A stretch of DNA of 64,000 nt from Lachnoclostridium sp. (GTDB lineage Bacteria > Bacillota > Clostridia > Lachnospirales > Lachnospiraceae). Below are positions 7,988 to 15,310 of the stretch, piece after piece. Both the position numbers and the translations under genes were made by a program. The notes beneath the pieces were generated by a model. That model saw nothing but the letters and a program-made list of their open reading frames with translations, did no database searches and was not told the DNA's origin. Position 1 is the stretch's first letter. Each line of letters opens with the position of its first letter. The stretch spans positions 17,671 to 81,670 of the forward strand of contig JAMPEB010000013.1 in the NCBI GenBank assembly GCA_023665475.1, in the 5' to 3' direction.

Positions 7988-8359
7988 TTACGCCTCTTCT
8001 ACGATTTCCGCATCGGGTGCATTCTTCTTTACCGATTCCACACCGTTTAAACAGTTTGCCAGAGTGGTGTAGCCCTCCCCCACTGCGATAATCTGTCCGT
8101 TGGTAGCCTTTAAGCGGAAGCGGAACTCGCCCTTTTTATCCTTATAAACTTCAAATTTAGGATTCTTCTCGGTAGCATAACCTTCCACAGTCTGATTCTC
8201 CACGGCGGCAATGGGAGCATTTTTCTTTACGCTCTCAATTCCGTTCTTCATAGCCGCTTCGGAAGAATATACCTCTGAGTTAGCAATAATCTGCCCATTG
8301 GTAGCCTTCAAGTCGAATTTAATGCCGGTATTTGTCTTCTTTACTACAAATTTGCCCAT
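7988..8359 (-). CDS. DUF1508/YegP-type protein, two tandem domains
   Basis: A 123-residue protein made of two copies of the YegP (DUF1508) fold. KFDLKATNGQIIANSEVY, AAMKNGIESVKKNAP in the first half match FRFRLKATNGQIIAVGEGY, CLNGVESVKKNAPDAEI in the second. The biochemical role of the family is not settled. The start at 8357-8359 is chosen because the product begins MGKFVVKKTNTG at the domain edge and AGAGGAA precedes it; a longer frame to 8425 is mostly basic low-complexity sequence. The small helical gene follows. Its upstream region carries the direct repeat at 8438-8498. Confidence 0.9.
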   Translation of the reverse strand: MGKFVVKKTNTGIKFDLKATNGQIIANSEVYSSEAAMKNGIESVKKNAPIAAVENQTVEGYATEKNPKFEVYKDKKGEFRFRLKATNGQIIAVGEGYTTLANCLNGVESVKKNAPDAEIVEEA

Positions 8360-8437
8360 TTTTCCTCTTTTCTGCGCAGTCCGTTTTTTCTTTTGTAAGC
8401 GGAATCGGAATACTGCGCAAACCAAATCCCGCTTTTG

Positions 8438-8498
8438 GATTCTATTATCTAAATTCTATAATAGAATCAAAGAACAGATTCTATTATCCAAGTTCTAT
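8438..8498. repeat. 22-bp direct repeat with internal palindrome
   Basis: Two copies of a 22-bp unit beginning GATTCTATTATC (8438-8459 and 8477-8498) differ at two positions. The spacer creates the palindrome ATTCTAT-A-ATAGAAT. The repeats lie in the probable promoter region of the DUF1508 gene and could be an operator. Confidence 0.6.
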
Positions 8499-8531
8499 TT
8501 TAAATTAAAAGAAGAAAATATGCAAGGGATT

Positions 8532-9908
8532 TTACTCCATGCATTCCATGGCTTCCTGCACATTCTTAACCCCGATTACCTTGATTTTACTTCCCTTTTT
8601 GCATTCTTCCGCGCACACATAGGGAACGATGCAGATATCCAGTCCCAGCTTTTCCGCTTCCGCCACTCTCTGCTTTGCCATGCTTACGCCGCGGACCTCG
8701 CCGCTTAACCCCACCTCGCCGAAAGCTGCCAGACGATGGCTTAACGCCTTATTCCGAAAACTGGAGAGCACCGCTAAAACGATTCCCAAATCAATGGCAG
8801 GCTCCAAAATCTTCATACCGCCGGTGATGTTCACATAGGCATCACAGCCGGAAAGCTGCACACCCAGACGCTTTTCCAACACTGCCATTAAAAGGTTTAC
8901 CCGGTTAAAATCCGTGCCGGTAGCCTGTCTTCTGGGAATGCCGAAATTACTGTGGCATACTAACGCCTGTATCTCGATGAGAAGGGGTCTGGTGCCTTCC
9001 ATAGTGCATGCCACCACACAGCCGCTGGCGTTCTCCGGACGGCCGCTCAACATATATTCCGAGGGATTTTGTACTTCGATAAGCCCCTGTTCCCTCATTT
9101 CAAACACACCGATTTCATTGGTAGAGCCAAATCGATTCTTTACACCTCTGAGAATACGGTAGGAAGCATGCCTGTCTCCCTCAAAATAAAGAACAGTATC
9201 CACCATATGCTCCAACACTCTGGGTCCCGCCACGGTGCCTTCCTTTGTCACATGCCCCACGATAAAAACAGATACGCCAAGCCCCTTGGCAAGCTGCATC
9301 AAAAGCCCCGTGGACTCCCGCACCTGAGACACACTGCCCGGCGCCGAGGAAACCTCCTCCTTGTACATGGTCTGAATAGAGTCGATAACCACCATTTCGG
9401 GCTTGGTGCTTCGGATAACCTCCGCAACGGTATTTAACGCCGTCTCGCATAACAGAGTCATATTAGAGGAAAAGTTTCCGATACGGTCCGCCCGCATCTT
9501 AATCTGCACCTTAGATTCCTCACCGGATATGTATAGAACCTTATGCCCCGCTTCCGACAGATTTTTGCACACCTGTAAAAGCAGGGTGGACTTGCCTATG
9601 CCGGGGTCCCCGCCCACCAAAGTCAGCGAGCCCTGTACAATGCCGCCTCCCAGCACACGGTCCAGCTCCGCAATGCCTGTCAGTGTCTTTGCCTCCTCCA
9701 CTATGGGGATTTCAGACAAAACGCAGGGTTTTGCCCCGCCTGATTCTTTATGGGACAGCCCCCTGCCGTTCTTAAGTTCCGCCGTACTTACCGTCTCCTC
9801 CACAAAGGTATTCCACTCCCGGCATCCGGGACATTGCCCCATCCATTTGGCGGATTCATACCCGCAGTTCTGACAGTAAAATATGGTCGTATTTTTTCCT
9901 TTTGCCAT
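8532..9908 (-). CDS. radA: DNA repair protein RadA (Sms)
   Basis: A 458-residue RecA-like ATPase that aids branch migration in recombinational repair. An N-terminal four-cysteine zinc finger (CQNCGYESAKWMGQCPGC, residues 12-29) is followed by Walker A GGDPGIGKST (99-108), the RadA-specific KNRFG motif (257-261) and a C-terminal Lon-like domain with CDAYVNITGG and FGEVGLSGEVRG. Length is normal for the family. It is last in a co-directional series running from purE through clpC, nine bases after the preceding conserved gene. Confidence 0.97.
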   Translation of the reverse strand: MAKGKNTTIFYCQNCGYESAKWMGQCPGCREWNTFVEETVSTAELKNGRGLSHKESGGAKPCVLSEIPIVEEAKTLTGIAELDRVLGGGIVQGSLTLVGGDPGIGKSTLLLQVCKNLSEAGHKVLYISGEESKVQIKMRADRIGNFSSNMTLLCETALNTVAEVIRSTKPEMVVIDSIQTMYKEEVSSAPGSVSQVRESTGLLMQLAKGLGVSVFIVGHVTKEGTVAGPRVLEHMVDTVLYFEGDRHASYRILRGVKNRFGSTNEIGVFEMREQGLIEVQNPSEYMLSGRPENASGCVVACTMEGTRPLLIEIQALVCHSNFGIPRRQATGTDFNRVNLLMAVLEKRLGVQLSGCDAYVNITGGMKILEPAIDLGIVLAVLSSFRNKALSHRLAAFGEVGLSGEVRGVSMAKQRVAEAEKLGLDICIVPYVCAEECKKGSKIKVIGVKNVQEAMECME

Positions 9909-9916
9909 AGTACACC

Positions 9917-10330
9917 TTATTTCTGTACAATTTTTACGCCTACTTCTCCGGCGCTTTGCAGCTCGACACTCAAAGAAAGCTTGCCGCCAAGTCCCGTCTT
10001 CATGGTTCCCATGCTTCTGCCCTCAATGAACACCTCGTACTCCGTATCATCATTTAAACCCAGCGTCACCTGAGCGTCCTCATCGCCTTCCACCACAAAT
10101 TCTACGCCGTTCTCCTTCTCCGCAAAGTTAAGAACGCTGGTTCCCGGCACGGATTCATAAAGGAATAATCCGTTTTTCTCCAATTTGGTAATCTCCCGAC
10201 AGGTCTTTACCTTCAGCAAATCCCCGAAATGCTCAAAATCCTCCACCTTTGCTTTCTTCTCGAGCTTATGATTGCCAAAGCTGACTGTTTTGTCCGCCTC
10301 ATTGCGAAGTAACTCTTCTACGATTGCCAT
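9917..10330 (-). CDS. Conserved Lachnospiraceae-type protein of unknown function
   Basis: A 137-residue soluble beta-rich protein starting MAIVEELLRNEADK. The ATG at 10328-10330 has GGAGG eight bases upstream; a further in-frame ATG at 10352-10354 lacks a site and would overlap clpC. Proteins like this sit between clpC and radA in related genomes as I recall, and some carry the label 'endosialidase', which nothing here supports. Visible stretches are REITKLEKNGLFLYESVPGT and the closing GGKLSLSVEL. There is no signal peptide. The place between a protein-quality ATPase and a repair ATPase gives no clear functional hint. Confidence 0.8.
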   Translation of the reverse strand: MAIVEELLRNEADKTVSFGNHKLEKKAKVEDFEHFGDLLKVKTCREITKLEKNGLFLYESVPGTSVLNFAEKENGVEFVVEGDEDAQVTLGLNDDTEYEVFIEGRSMGTMKTGLGGKLSLSVELQSAGEVGVKIVQK

Positions 10331-10350
10331 CTGTCCGTCCTCCTGTAATC

Positions 10351-12798
10351 TCACTTTTGTTCTTTTTTCGTAAAAACGATGCTTTCGTTTTTGTATCCCG
10401 CGGATACTCTGTCTCCCGGCAGAATCTTCTTTTTCAGAATTTCCTCCGCCAGCGCATCTTCTACCACGGATTGAATCGCGCGTTTTAAAGGTCTGGCGCC
10501 CATCTTATTGTCAGAATATTTCTCCACCAGATGATCTTTTAAAGAAGGCGTCATGCTTAAATGAATATCCATCTGGGACTCGCAGCGCTTATAAAGATTG
10601 GAGGCAAGCAAATCCACGATTTCCTTCATATTAGCCTTATTCAACTGATGGAATACAATAATATCATCAATACGGTTGATAAACTCCGGTTTAAAACTCT
10701 TTTTCACTTCTTCCATAACACCGGATTTCATCCTCTCATAATCCTGTTTTTCACTGGTGTCCGCAGCAAATCCGAGATTTTTAGGATCTACAATGCGCTG
10801 GGCTCCGGCATTTGAGGTCATAATCAATATGGTATTTTTAAAGCTGACCTTTCTACCCTTGGAATCCGTGATATGCCCATCATCCAACACTTGCAGCAGA
10901 ATATTGAACACATCCGGATGAGCCTTTTCAATCTCGTCAAAAAGCACCACGGAATAAGGATTCCTGCGCACCTTCTCACTGAGTTGTCCGCCTTCCTCGA
11001 ATCCTACATATCCCGGAGGAGAGCCTATCATCTTGGAAACGGAATGCCCTTCCATATATTCCGACATATCCACCCGGATCATGGCGTCTTCGGAGCCAAA
11101 CATTGCCTCTGCAAGAGCTTTTGACAGCTCTGTCTTGCCCACGCCGGTAGGTCCCAGAAAGAGAAAGGAACCGATGGGACGGTTAGGATCTTTTAATCCT
11201 ACCCTGCCTCGGCGCATTGCCTTAGCCACAGAGACAACCGCCTCATCCTGACCGATTACTCTCTTATGCAGAATGCCTTCCAGCTTTAACAGACGCTCGC
11301 TTTCCTTTTCCGCAAGCTTCTGTACGGGAATCTTGGTCCACATGGCAACTACCTCGGCAATCTCATTTTCACCGATACGATAACCGCCCTCGCGTTCTTT
11401 GGTTTCCCTGCGTTTTGCCATTCTGTCATATTTTTTGACCAATTCGTCCTGTTTATTCTTGATTTCCGCTGCCTGAGTGAAAGCCTCCATACGGATAGAG
11501 CGTTCAATCTGCAAATCCATCTTCTTAATCTGCTCTAACAGCTCTTTCTGCTGCTTTGGCATATCCATGGCGCGGAGCTTTGCGCTTGCGGACGCCTCGT
11601 CAATTAAATCAATGGCTTTATCCGGCAGATTCCTGTCATTGATATAGCGTGCCGACAGCTTCACTGCCGCCCAGACAGCCTCGGAAGTAATTGTGACATG
11701 GTGATGCTCCTCGTATTTGCCCTTAATTCCCTCCAAAATACGAATTGCCTCATCCTCCGTGGGTTCCTCCACATTCACGGGCTGGAAACGGCGTTCCAAA
11801 GCCGCATCCTTTTCCACATATTTGCGGTATTCCGCAATGGTGGTGGCTCCAATCATCTGAATTTCTCCCCTTGCAAGGGAAGGCTTCAAAATATTGGAGG
11901 CATCTATGGCCCCCTCAGCGCCGCCGGCTCCGATGAGGGTATGCAGTTCATCCAAAAATAAAATGACATTGCCCGCGTCTATGACTTCCTTTATCACTTT
12001 CTTAATGCGTTCCTCAAACTCGCCGCGGTATTTACTGCCTGCCACCATGCCCGACAAATCCAGGGTAAGCACTCTCTTATCCTGCACGGTGCGGGGCACC
12101 TCTCCCGCCACGATTCGAAGCGCCAATCCTTCCGCCACGGCAGTTTTGCCCACACCCGGTTCACCGATCAGACAGGGATTATTTTTCGTGCGGCGGCTTA
12201 AAATCTGTACCACCCGCCTGATTTCATCTTCCCTGCCGATTACGGGATCCAGCTTCCCGTCCCTTGCCAATGCCGTCAAATCCCTGCTGTATTGATCCAG
12301 CGTGGAACTTTTGCCCTTTCCGGAGGACCTCCGTCCCAAATCTTCTTTGTACAAATTGACATCCTGCCCCATAACGGCCAGCGTATCCGCATAAACCTTC
12401 TGGCAGTTGATGCCGATGGTATTTAAAAGCCGGACTGCCACATTCTCCCCCTCTTTAATCAGGGCAAGAAGAATATGTTCCGTTCCTGTCTGCTCCTGAC
12501 GAAAGCGTTCCGCCTGCCTGTGGGCCTCTTCCAATACCTTCTTCGCTCTGGGGGAATAGCCTTCCCGTTCGCTGACTGCCACACCGCCCTCAAAGGAAAT
12601 CAGTTCCCTTATCATCTCCATAACCTGTTCCACCGACACCTTGTTATCGGTCAATACCTTGGCGGCAACACCTGACTCTTCCTTCAAAAGTCCCACCAGA
12701 ATATGCTCTGTGCCGATATATCCCTGTTTCAGGTTTTTTGCACACCTCTCCGCCTGTTTTAGCGCGGTCTGTGCCTTCTGCGTGAAATGCGGCTGCAT
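10351..12798 (-). CDS. clpC: ATP-dependent Clp protease ATPase subunit ClpC
   Basis: An 815-residue AAA+ unfoldase that feeds substrates to ClpP. The N domain holds two Clp_N repeats (both with TEHIL, residues about 5-145). The first AAA module has Walker A GEPGVGKTAVAEG, the middle domain includes a UVR-like coiled segment (near MEAFTQAAEIKNKQDELVKK), and the second AAA module has GPTGVGKTELSKA with a C-terminal ClpB_D2-small domain. This combination marks ClpC rather than ClpB. CtsR, McsA and McsB are not beside it; a GntR regulator is upstream instead, separated by a strong hairpin at 12823-12863. No CtsR heptad operator was seen. Confidence 0.96.
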   Translation of the reverse strand: MQPHFTQKAQTALKQAERCAKNLKQGYIGTEHILVGLLKEESGVAAKVLTDNKVSVEQVMEMIRELISFEGGVAVSEREGYSPRAKKVLEEAHRQAERFRQEQTGTEHILLALIKEGENVAVRLLNTIGINCQKVYADTLAVMGQDVNLYKEDLGRRSSGKGKSSTLDQYSRDLTALARDGKLDPVIGREDEIRRVVQILSRRTKNNPCLIGEPGVGKTAVAEGLALRIVAGEVPRTVQDKRVLTLDLSGMVAGSKYRGEFEERIKKVIKEVIDAGNVILFLDELHTLIGAGGAEGAIDASNILKPSLARGEIQMIGATTIAEYRKYVEKDAALERRFQPVNVEEPTEDEAIRILEGIKGKYEEHHHVTITSEAVWAAVKLSARYINDRNLPDKAIDLIDEASASAKLRAMDMPKQQKELLEQIKKMDLQIERSIRMEAFTQAAEIKNKQDELVKKYDRMAKRRETKEREGGYRIGENEIAEVVAMWTKIPVQKLAEKESERLLKLEGILHKRVIGQDEAVVSVAKAMRRGRVGLKDPNRPIGSFLFLGPTGVGKTELSKALAEAMFGSEDAMIRVDMSEYMEGHSVSKMIGSPPGYVGFEEGGQLSEKVRRNPYSVVLFDEIEKAHPDVFNILLQVLDDGHITDSKGRKVSFKNTILIMTSNAGAQRIVDPKNLGFAADTSEKQDYERMKSGVMEEVKKSFKPEFINRIDDIIVFHQLNKANMKEIVDLLASNLYKRCESQMDIHLSMTPSLKDHLVEKYSDNKMGARPLKRAIQSVVEDALAEEILKKKILPGDRVSAGYKNESIVFTKKEQK

Positions 12799-12822
12799 CT
12801 TTCCTATCCTCCATAATCCTTA

Positions 12823-12863
12823 CTTATTGAGCCATGAACACAGACCGGTCATGGTTCAATAAG
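12823..12863 (-). promoter_or_regulatory. Intercistronic hairpin between gntR and clpC
   Basis: Arms 12823-12837 and 12849-12863 pair over 15 bp with one mismatch (CTTATTGA.CCATGA). The GntR stop codon lies inside the stem. No U-tract follows, so it is more likely an mRNA processing or stability element than a terminator. Confidence 0.6.
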
Positions 12864-13230
12864 ATATATATTCTTCATAAATCTCGTCTACCAGCTCATG
12901 TATCTCCTCTTTTGTAATGTTTTTACAGGTTCCCTTTGCAAGTATGACCTGTAATCCCTTCTTTAATTCTTCTAAAGTCTGCATTCTGTCAACATCAATG
13001 GCGATTACCGCACCTCTTCGCCTGTCAACCTTTACATACCCCTCCTGACGCAGTACCGTATATGCTTTGTTTACCGTATGCATATTAATTCCTATGGTAT
13101 CCGCCAATGAGCGCACGCTGGGAAGGGAATCCCCTTCCCTGAATTGGGAAGTGGCAATACCTCTGATAATCTGGTTGCAGAGCTGCAAATATAATGCTTC
13201 ATCGCTGTTAAAATCTATTTCAATGATCAT
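12856..13230 (-). CDS. GntR family regulator, short YtrA-like type
   Basis: A 124-residue regulator with a winged helix (LYLQLCNQIIRGIATSQF, GDSLPSVRSLADTIGINMHT) and only a short C-terminal helix pair, as in the YtrA subgroup. The first ATG at 13251 is possible, but the ATG at 13228-13230 follows GAGG and gives the usual family start MIIEIDFNSDE. YtrA-type regulators commonly control adjacent ABC transporter or membrane-stress genes. Here the neighbours are the SH3b membrane protein upstream (26 bp away) and clpC downstream, and the target is unknown. Confidence 0.9.
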   Translation of the reverse strand: MIIEIDFNSDEALYLQLCNQIIRGIATSQFREGDSLPSVRSLADTIGINMHTVNKAYTVLRQEGYVKVDRRRGAVIAIDVDRMQTLEELKKGLQVILAKGTCKNITKEEIHELVDEIYEEYISY

Positions 13231-13256
13231 CGCCGCCTCATTCTGTTGCATTCAGC

Positions 13257-14756
13257 CTATTGTTCATCTTCATCCCAACGCAAAAATTCAAATTCTTCCT
13301 CTTCGTCATCCATAAAGTTTTTGGACTTCCATCCGGGCTTCTGACCGGTTCCCTGATTTTCCGCCTGTGGTCTGACCGGTCCCCTCGGTCCCGATGCTTC
13401 CTGCGGATTCTGCGCGGGTCTACGGCCCGGTGCGGGTCTTTGTCCGCTTCCCTGCACGGGCCGCTGTCCCTGCCCCTGAGGTCTTGCTCCGCCTCCCTGC
13501 ACAGACCTTTGTCCCTGTCCCTGAGGTCTTGCTCCGCCTCCCTGCACAGGCCTTTGTCCCTGTCCCTGAGGTCTTTGTCCGCCTCCCTGCACGGGTCTCT
13601 GTCCCTGTCCCTGAGGTCTTTGTCCACCTCCCTGCACGGGTCTCTGTCCCTGTCCCTGAGGTCTTTGTCCACCTCCCTGCATGGGTCGTTGCTGAGGTCT
13701 GTCCGCACTTCTCCTGCGTGCAGTCTCCCTCTCCACCTCCGCAAAATATGCAGAATCATCCATATCTCTTAATTTAAAAATCAGTATCGTAATAAATGCC
13801 GCCAATACCACAATTAAAAGCACCAGAATGATAACCACTATCTTAAGGTTCTTTGCCGACTTTATCGCATCGTTATAGGCCTGCTTATTATCCGACACGG
13901 TTTTAAACATATTTGCGATATCATAACGCTGAGGTGTTAAATGGTCTTCACTGTATTGACCGAAAGAGTCTATCAGCCACCATGTATCGCCTTCTTCCTG
14001 TATCTCCCATGCCTTTGGTTCTTCCGGCTCCGCTACAGGCTCCGGCTCCTGCGCGGGATTTGTGGGTTCTTCATTCCCCGGCTCCGTAGGATTGATAGCC
14101 TCCACATAATCGGAGCGGATGAAACCGGTCACTTCCGTTCCATCCACGGTACAGGTCACACGCCACCATTTATAATTGTCCGAATCGGTTGCCCATCCTG
14201 TGACGGTAAGGGAAACCCCCGCCTCAACTCTGGCAAGAATCGTGGAGTTGGTGGAAGCGTCGCTTCTCACCCGGACTGCGTTCAATACGGTAGCGCTGGT
14301 GGGATTCACTTCCGTTACCACCGCCTTAGGCGCTGTGCTTACATTCTGAGCCGTGGGAGCCGCCGTTGTCTGATTTACGGTACCGGCTGCCGTATTTGTC
14401 GTAGTCTCCGTAGTCGTGGGTGGTGTGCTGCCATCCGTAATGCTCACCAGATTAGAACGAATAAAACCCAACTGCTCGGAATCTACAAACACTTGATACC
14501 ACACCGCCCCGTCAGAGCCCTTGGTCTGGGCTTTTATGGACACATTGTCATCCTTTTTGACACCGGCCAGAATTTCGCTGTCGGGGTCTGCGCTCTTTCT
14601 GATATTTGCACTGGCTGCCGTAACTTTCGCCGGACTTTCCGCCAGGCTTACCGTAGAAAAGAAATCCACACCCAGCCATAGTCCTGCTGCCAACACCAGC
14701 GAAAGCATTCCCAGCATCAGTTTTTGGCAAAAATGTATTTTTCCTGTTTGTTTCAT
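13257..14756 (-). CDS. SH3b-domain membrane protein with Gln/Gly/Pro repeat tail
   Basis: A 499-residue surface protein. A signal or anchor segment (residues about 12-36) is followed by two bacterial SH3 domains (about 40-105 and 150-240) with typical NIRKSADPDSEIL, VWYQVF, GFIRSNLV and RVRSDASTNSTIL. A Thr-rich linker separates them. A proline/glutamate linker leads to a transmembrane helix at 304-328. The C-terminal 170 residues contain five perfect or near-perfect RPVQGGGQRPQGQGQ units (357-431), which topology puts in the cytoplasm. SH3b domains usually bind peptidoglycan or wall peptides. The start follows AAGGAGGT. The GntR gene follows directly. Confidence 0.88.
   Translation of the reverse strand: MKQTGKIHFCQKLMLGMLSLVLAAGLWLGVDFFSTVSLAESPAKVTAASANIRKSADPDSEILAGVKKDDNVSIKAQTKGSDGAVWYQVFVDSEQLGFIRSNLVSITDGSTPPTTTETTTNTAAGTVNQTTAAPTAQNVSTAPKAVVTEVNPTSATVLNAVRVRSDASTNSTILARVEAGVSLTVTGWATDSDNYKWWRVTCTVDGTEVTGFIRSDYVEAINPTEPGNEEPTNPAQEPEPVAEPEEPKAWEIQEEGDTWWLIDSFGQYSEDHLTPQRYDIANMFKTVSDNKQAYNDAIKSAKNLKIVVIILVLLIVVLAAFITILIFKLRDMDDSAYFAEVERETARRRSADRPQQRPMQGGGQRPQGQGQRPVQGGGQRPQGQGQRPVQGGGQRPQGQGQRPVQGGGARPQGQGQRSVQGGGARPQGQGQRPVQGSGQRPAPGRRPAQNPQEASGPRGPVRPQAENQGTGQKPGWKSKNFMDDEEEEFEFLRWDEDEQ
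13464..13688 (-). repeat. Five 45-bp in-frame tandem repeats in the SH3b protein gene
   Basis: Five 45-bp units encode RPMQGGGQRPQGQGQ and close variants; a degenerate sixth (RPVQGSGQRPAPGRR) follows. The unit length and coding frame explain the array, so it is not a CRISPR. Confidence 0.93.
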
Positions 14757-14770
14757 TTGTATACCTCCTT

Positions 14771-14786
14771 GTCCGCTTTTACGGAC
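14771..14786 (-). promoter_or_regulatory. Hairpin abutting the SH3b gene ribosome site
   Basis: GTCCG-TAAAAG-CGGAC on the minus strand is followed after AA by GGAGGT, the ribosome site of the SH3b gene. It is another instance of the stem-then-SD arrangement seen at 2057 and 7646. Confidence 0.45.
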
Positions 14787-14795
14787 ATCATTTTA

Positions 14796-14844
14796 ATGCT
14801 TAGCATATTCTTTAATGCTTAGCATATGTTTTAATGCTTAGCAT
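14796..14844. repeat. Three phased ATGCTTAGCAT palindromes
   Basis: ATGCTTAGCAT occurs at 14796-14806, 14815-14825 and 14834-14844, exactly 19 bp apart. A degenerate fourth copy overlaps the 3' end of the zinc-ribbon gene. Each is a 5+1+5 palindrome within TTTAATGCTTAGCATAT. Nineteen-bp spacing puts the sites near the same helix face. They lie between the zinc-ribbon and SH3b genes and may bind a regulator or be slippage products. Confidence 0.7.
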
Positions 14845-14849
14845 ATTTT

Positions 14850-15296
14850 TTAATGCTTTCGCATAAAGCGCCTCTGTCCTTCCTCGCCCTCCTGCTGGCG
14901 GCCGTAAACCTTCATGTCTTTATGCAACAGCGCTCTCTGCGTTTCTTCTATCTTACGATGTGCTTTCACCGCACACTCCGGACAATATTTTCCGCTCTTC
15001 AGTTCCTTACCGCACATCTCACAGTGAAGGGACACTTTGGAGCCTTCCGCTACCTCGATACGGTCTTCTTTTAACATCCGCATAATATTCCGCTGGGTTA
15101 CTCCCGTGCCTTTTTCCACATCCGTGGCGGTAGCTCCCTTATGCGACTCTATATAGAGCCTTACCTTTCCATAATCGTCATAAAGCACCCTGCCGCAGTT
15201 TTCACAGTGATATTCTCCTACGCCCACAAATACCATGACGCCTCCGCATTCATCACAGGTAACCGGAACATTATAATAATTGATTAAGCTATCCAT
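14850..15296 (-). CDS. Zinc-ribbon/HTH protein of unknown function
   Basis: A 148-residue protein with two CxxC...CxxC zinc ribbons. The N-terminal one is CDEC...CENC (residues 14-35) and the second is CEMC...CPEC (about 92-109). Between them lies a helix-turn-helix-like segment (GATATDVEKGTGVTQRNIMR). The C-terminus is basic. The design recalls YvyF-like flagellar-operon regulators but I cannot assign it. It sits between purD (15 bp upstream) and the SH3b protein on the same strand, so it is probably cotranscribed. The last codons resemble the palindromic repeat that follows. Confidence 0.8.
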   Translation of the reverse strand: MDSLINYYNVPVTCDECGGVMVFVGVGEYHCENCGRVLYDDYGKVRLYIESHKGATATDVEKGTGVTQRNIMRMLKEDRIEVAEGSKVSLHCEMCGKELKSGKYCPECAVKAHRKIEETQRALLHKDMKVYGRQQEGEEGQRRFMRKH

Positions 15297-15310
15297 ACCG
15301 ATACCTCCGC

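Noticed and set aside
13464..13688. Regular direct repeats that might suggest a CRISPR
   Set aside because: The units are contiguous, have no spacers and encode a 15-residue protein repeat in frame.
13260..13772. Long open frame on the plus strand rich in Ser/Leu/Arg
   Set aside because: It is the antisense of the 45-bp coding repeats of the SH3b gene; its regularity comes from that array and it has no ribosome site.
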